A model generated the notes under the pieces. It had not been told where the DNA came from and ran no database searches. It worked only from the letters and a program-made list of their open reading frames with translations. This document shows, in pieces, positions 13,329 to 15,879 of a DNA stretch of 15,879 nucleotides (positions are counted from its first letter, which is position 1; the number at the start of each line of letters is the position of its first letter). A program made the translations under genes and the position numbers. The stretch is from Oscillospiraceae bacterium (GTDB lineage: Bacteria > Bacillota > Clostridia > Oscillospirales > Oscillospiraceae), in assembly GCA_017501805.1 (NCBI GenBank), contig JAFVWG010000265.1:1-15879 (forward strand), read 5' to 3'.

Positions 13329-14221
13329 ACCTCTGCGGCATAGAGCTTGACAATCCCGTGATCCCCGCCAGCGGCACATTCGGCTTTGGCTATGAATTTG
13401 CGGAAATTTACGATATCAACTGCCTCGGAACGTTCTCCTTCAAGGGAACGACGCGCGATCCGCGCTTCGGCAACCCCACTCCGCGCATCGCGGAGTGCAC
13501 GGCGGGAATGATCAACGCCGTGGGACTGCAGAACCCCGGCGTCGACAAGGTGATCGCCGAGGAGCTTCCGAAGCTTTTTAAGGTGTTTCACAAGCCTGTG
13601 ATGGCGAATGTTTCCGGCTTCTCGGTCGAGGACTACGCCTACACCTGCGAGCGGCTTTCGGCGGTCGGGGAGATCGGCTGGCTGGAGGTCAACATCAGCT
13701 GCCCGAACGTGCACGGCGGCGGTATGAGCTTCGGCACGAACCCCGACGCCGCGGCGGAGGTCACTGCGGCGGTGCGCAGAGTGACGAAAAAGCCCATCAT
13801 CATCAAGCTTTCTCCGAACGTCACGGATATTGCGGAGATCGCAAAGGCCTGCGAGGGAGCGGGGGCGGACGGCATCAGCCTCATCAACACCCTGCTCGGT
13901 ATGCGGATCAATCTGAAAACAAGAAAACCCGTCATCGCAAACAAGATGGGCGGCTTCTCGGGAAGCGCCATCTTCCCCGTGGCGGTGAGAATGGTCTATC
14001 AGGTCGCAAACGCGGTGAAGATCCCCGTCGTCGGTATGGGCGGCGTCTCCACTGCCGAGGACGTTATCGAAATGATGATGGCGGGCGCGACCGCGGTGGA
14101 AGTGGGAGCGGCAAACCTCGTGAACCCCACGGCCTGCCGCGACATCATCGAAGACCTGCCCCGCGCGATGGAAGCCTACGGAATACGGAATCTGAATGAA
14201 ATCATAGGAGTGACAAAATAA
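13310..14221 (+). CDS. pyrD: Dihydroorotate dehydrogenase B, catalytic subunit
   Basis: A 303-residue FMN TIM-barrel enzyme oxidising dihydroorotate to orotate. Landmarks: IPASGTFGFG (18-27), FKGTT with the flavin Lys45, INAVGLQNPG (68-77), NISCPNVHGGG (128-138) with the active-site base Cys131 typical of class 1 enzymes, IIIKLSPN (163-170), NKMGGFSGSA (211-220; the family usually has GGLSGPA here) and GMGGV near the C-terminus for FMN phosphate. The frame is open from 13226, but ATG at 13310 is chosen: AAGGAGG lies 7 bases upstream and MGSLRVNLCGIELDNP is the family start. The gene starts inside the end of pyrK (19-base overlap), and its stop TAA shares one base with the pyrF ATG, so translation is tightly coupled. 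Confidence 0.95.
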   Translation: MGSLRVNLCGIELDNPVIPASGTFGFGYEFAEIYDINCLGTFSFKGTTRDPRFGNPTPRIAECTAGMINAVGLQNPGVDKVIAEELPKLFKVFHKPVMANVSGFSVEDYAYTCERLSAVGEIGWLEVNISCPNVHGGGMSFGTNPDAAAEVTAAVRRVTKKPIIIKLSPNVTDIAEIAKACEGAGADGISLINTLLGMRINLKTRKPVIANKMGGFSGSAIFPVAVRMVYQVANAVKIPVVGMGGVSTAEDVIEMMMAGATAVEVGAANLVNPTACRDIIEDLPRAMEAYGIRNLNEIIGVTK

Positions 14222-14919
14222 TGGGAAGAGACGTTATTGTAGCATGCGATTTTAAGAGCAAGGAAGATACCTTTGCCTTCCTCGACAAGTTCACCGGCAG
14301 AAAGCCCTTCGTGAAGATCGGCATGGAGCTGTTCTACGCGGAAGGTCCCGAGATCGTCCGCGAGATCAAGAAGCGCGGTCATAAGATCTTCCTCGACCTG
14401 AAGCTTCACGACATCCCCAACACGGTCAAGAAGGCGATGAGCGTTCTGCGTAACCTCGATGTGGACATCACGAATCTCCACGCGGCGGGAACGGGCGCGA
14501 TGATGCAGGCCGCGCTGGAGGGACTGACCCGTGAGGACGGCACGCATCCGCTGCTCATCGCGGTGACCCAGCTCACCTCCACCGATCAGGAGAGCATGGA
14601 GCGCGATCTGCTGATCGAAAAGCCGATCGACGAGGTCGTTATGCACTACGCCGAGACCGCGAAGAACGCGGGTCTTGACGGCGTCGTCTGCTCCCCGCTG
14701 GAAGCGGAAAAGGTCCACAACCGCTGCGGCAAGGCATTTTTGACCGTTACGCCGGGCGTGCGCTTCGCCGACGGCGACGTTGGTGACCAGAAGCGTGTGA
14801 TGACCCCCGCGGAAGCGAAGAAGATCGGCTCCGACTACATCGTTGTCGGCCGTCCGATCACGGCGGCGGCGGATCCCGTTGCGGCGTACGAGCGCTGCGT
14901 GAAGGAATTCGTCGACTGA
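14221..14919 (+). CDS. pyrF: Orotidine-5'-phosphate decarboxylase
   Basis: A 232-residue TIM-barrel decarboxylase converting OMP to UMP, the last step of the pathway. It opens with MGRDVIVACDF, has KIGMELF (32-38), the catalytic Asp-Lys-Asp array in FLDLKLHDIPNT (58-69; D59, K61, D64), LTVTPGVR, and the phosphate-binding VVGRPIT near the end. This is the short bacterial group I form. ATG at 14221 overlaps the pyrD stop (TAATG), and AGGAG (14206-14210) lies 10 bases upstream. A 36-base gap separates it from pyrE, with no terminator in it. Confidence 0.95.
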   Translation: MGRDVIVACDFKSKEDTFAFLDKFTGRKPFVKIGMELFYAEGPEIVREIKKRGHKIFLDLKLHDIPNTVKKAMSVLRNLDVDITNLHAAGTGAMMQAALEGLTREDGTHPLLIAVTQLTSTDQESMERDLLIEKPIDEVVMHYAETAKNAGLDGVVCSPLEAEKVHNRCGKAFLTVTPGVRFADGDVGDQKRVMTPAEAKKIGSDYIVVGRPITAAADPVAAYERCVKEFVD

Positions 14920-14955
14920 GCCGCTGCGAAGCAACATAACAGGAGGATAACAAGA

Positions 14956-15594
14956 ATGGAAAAGCTTATTGCAAAAGATCTGCTTTCGATCAAGGCGGTA
15001 TTCTTCCGCCCCGAAGAGCCCTTTACCTGGGCAAGCGGCATCAAGAGCCCTGTTTACTGTGACAACCGTCTCACGCTGACCGCGCCGCAGGTGCGCAATG
15101 ACGTGGAAAACGGTCTGGTCGAGCTGATCCGTAAAAACTACCCCGATGTTGAGGTGCTGATGGGCACATCGACCGCAGGCATCGCGCACGCGGCGATCTG
15201 CGGACACATTATGGGACTTCCGATGGGCTATGTCCGCTCCGGCGCGAAGGATCACGGACGCGGCAACCAGATCGAGGGACGCCTCGAAAAGGGACAGAAG
15301 GTCGTCGTCGTTGAGGACCTCATCTCCACCGGCGGCAGCGTGATCGAGGTGGTCAATGTGCTCCGCGAGGCAGGCGCCGAGGTGCTCGGCATCGTCTCCA
15401 TCTTCACCTACGGTATGCAGAAGGGACTCGACCGTCTCGCGGCGGCGAATGTCAAAAACATCTCGCTCACGAACTTCGATGTGATCGCGCAGGTCGCGGC
15501 GGACGAGAAGTATATCAAGCCCGAGGACGTCGCCCGTCTGATCAAGTTCCGCAACAACCCCTCCGATGAAAGCTGGATAGGTGCTGCGAAATGA
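14956..15594 (+). CDS. pyrE: Orotate phosphoribosyltransferase
   Basis: A 212-residue type I phosphoribosyltransferase joining orotate to PRPP to give OMP. FTWASGIKSPVYCDNRL (23-39) is the orotate-binding N-terminal region, MGTSTAGIAHA (69-79) the pyrophosphate loop, KDHGRGNQIEG (98-108) the flexible catalytic loop, and VVVVEDLISTGGSV (116-129) the PRPP-binding signature. Start ATG at 14956 has a perfect AGGAGG (14941-14946) 9 bases upstream. The stop TGA overlaps the next gene's ATG (ATGA at 15591-15594). The length is typical. Confidence 0.95.
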   Translation: MEKLIAKDLLSIKAVFFRPEEPFTWASGIKSPVYCDNRLTLTAPQVRNDVENGLVELIRKNYPDVEVLMGTSTAGIAHAAICGHIMGLPMGYVRSGAKDHGRGNQIEGRLEKGQKVVVVEDLISTGGSVIEVVNVLREAGAEVLGIVSIFTYGMQKGLDRLAAANVKNISLTNFDVIAQVAADEKYIKPEDVARLIKFRNNPSDESWIGAAK

Positions 15595-15879
15595 GAAGTG
15601 TAATTGATATTCTTGACCTCAGCTGCGAGGAGATCGCAGAGCTGATCCGCACCGCCTGCGATATCACGGAAAACCCGTGGAAGTATTCCGAAATGTGCCA
15701 CGGCAAGAAGCTGGCAACCCTCTTCTTCGAGCCGTCCACAAGAACGCGCCTGAGCTTTGAGGCGGCGATGCTGGAGCTCGGCGGCAGCGTCCTCGGCTTC
15801 TCCGCGGCGGCAAGCTCCTCCGCCTCCAAGGGCGAGAGCGTGGCGGACACCGCCCGTGTGATGAGCGCGTACTGCGACA
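15591..15879 (+). CDS. pyrB: Aspartate carbamoyltransferase catalytic subunit, 3' truncated by window end
   Basis: The first 96 residues of aspartate transcarbamylase, which condenses carbamoyl phosphate with aspartate. The sequence starts MRSVIDILDLSCEEIAELI and contains the carbamoyl-phosphate signature FFEPSTRTRLSFEAAMLELGG (47-67) and the 80s-loop type SSSASKGES (76-84), with the active-site Ser/Lys from this segment. The start ATG overlaps the pyrE stop by 4 bases and has only a weak AGGTG upstream, so it is probably translated by coupling. The frame remains open at the window edge, where about two thirds of the protein is missing. Whether a regulatory subunit gene (pyrI) or carA follows cannot be seen. 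Confidence 0.95.
   Translation, partial: MRSVIDILDLSCEEIAELIRTACDITENPWKYSEMCHGKKLATLFFEPSTRTRLSFEAAMLELGGSVLGFSAAASSSASKGESVADTARVMSAYCD

Overview
The window looks like the chromosome of a GC-rich member of the Firmicutes/Clostridia, of the uncultured gut Oscillospirales type. The evidence is strong AGGAGG-type ribosome binding sites, short operonic spacings, hairpin-plus-U-run terminators, and a Gram-positive class 1B dihydroorotate dehydrogenase (PyrK + PyrD). No RNA genes, CRISPR arrays, insertion sequences or phage genes were found.

Layout. (1) 1-373: two broken gene ends abut head to head. One is a minus-strand CitMHS-type (citrate/Me2+) transporter remnant with a frameshift and an apparent internal deletion. 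The other is the plus-strand C-terminal end of a flavin-reductase-like protein. This is either a decayed junction or an assembly chimera. (2) 381-2507, minus: a promoter, a small two-helix membrane protein with a zinc ribbon, and a beta-CASP/RMMBL metallo-beta-lactamase-fold nuclease-like protein, closed by a bidirectional terminator. (3) 2528-5340, minus: a three-gene operon (RraA-family aldolase/decarboxylase-like protein, Ldh-family 2-hydroxyacid dehydrogenase, B3-like metallo-hydrolase) ending in a strong terminator. It is transcribed divergently from (4) a plus-strand LysR regulator, with overlapping divergent promoters between them. (5) 6365-7930, minus: an M81 (MlrC-like) metallopeptidase convergent with the LysR gene, the two stop codons touching. 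(6) 8022-15879, plus: the de novo pyrimidine operon pyrC-carB-pyrK-pyrD-pyrF-pyrE-pyrB. It is driven by a near-consensus sigma-A promoter and has a leader that can fold as a three-state attenuator ending in an intrinsic terminator just before the pyrC ribosome binding site. pyrB runs off the window end.

How the genes fit together. The pyr genes supply carbamoyl-phosphate synthesis (large subunit), aspartate transcarbamylation, dihydroorotate formation and oxidation, and conversion of orotate to UMP. The carbamoyl-phosphate synthase small subunit (carA) and pyrR are not in the visible part. Region 3-5 reads as an uncharacterised LysR-controlled catabolic locus. An amide/peptide or lactone-like precursor may be hydrolysed (M81, MBL), the resulting 2-hydroxy acid oxidised (Ldh), and the 2-oxo acid cleaved or decarboxylated (RraA). 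That pathway is inference from family membership and gene order; the substrate cannot be read from the sequence.

The observations most worth following up are the pyr leader attenuator, which lacks a good PyrR consensus, the LysR/RraA/Ldh/MBL/M81 locus, and the composite junction at the left edge.
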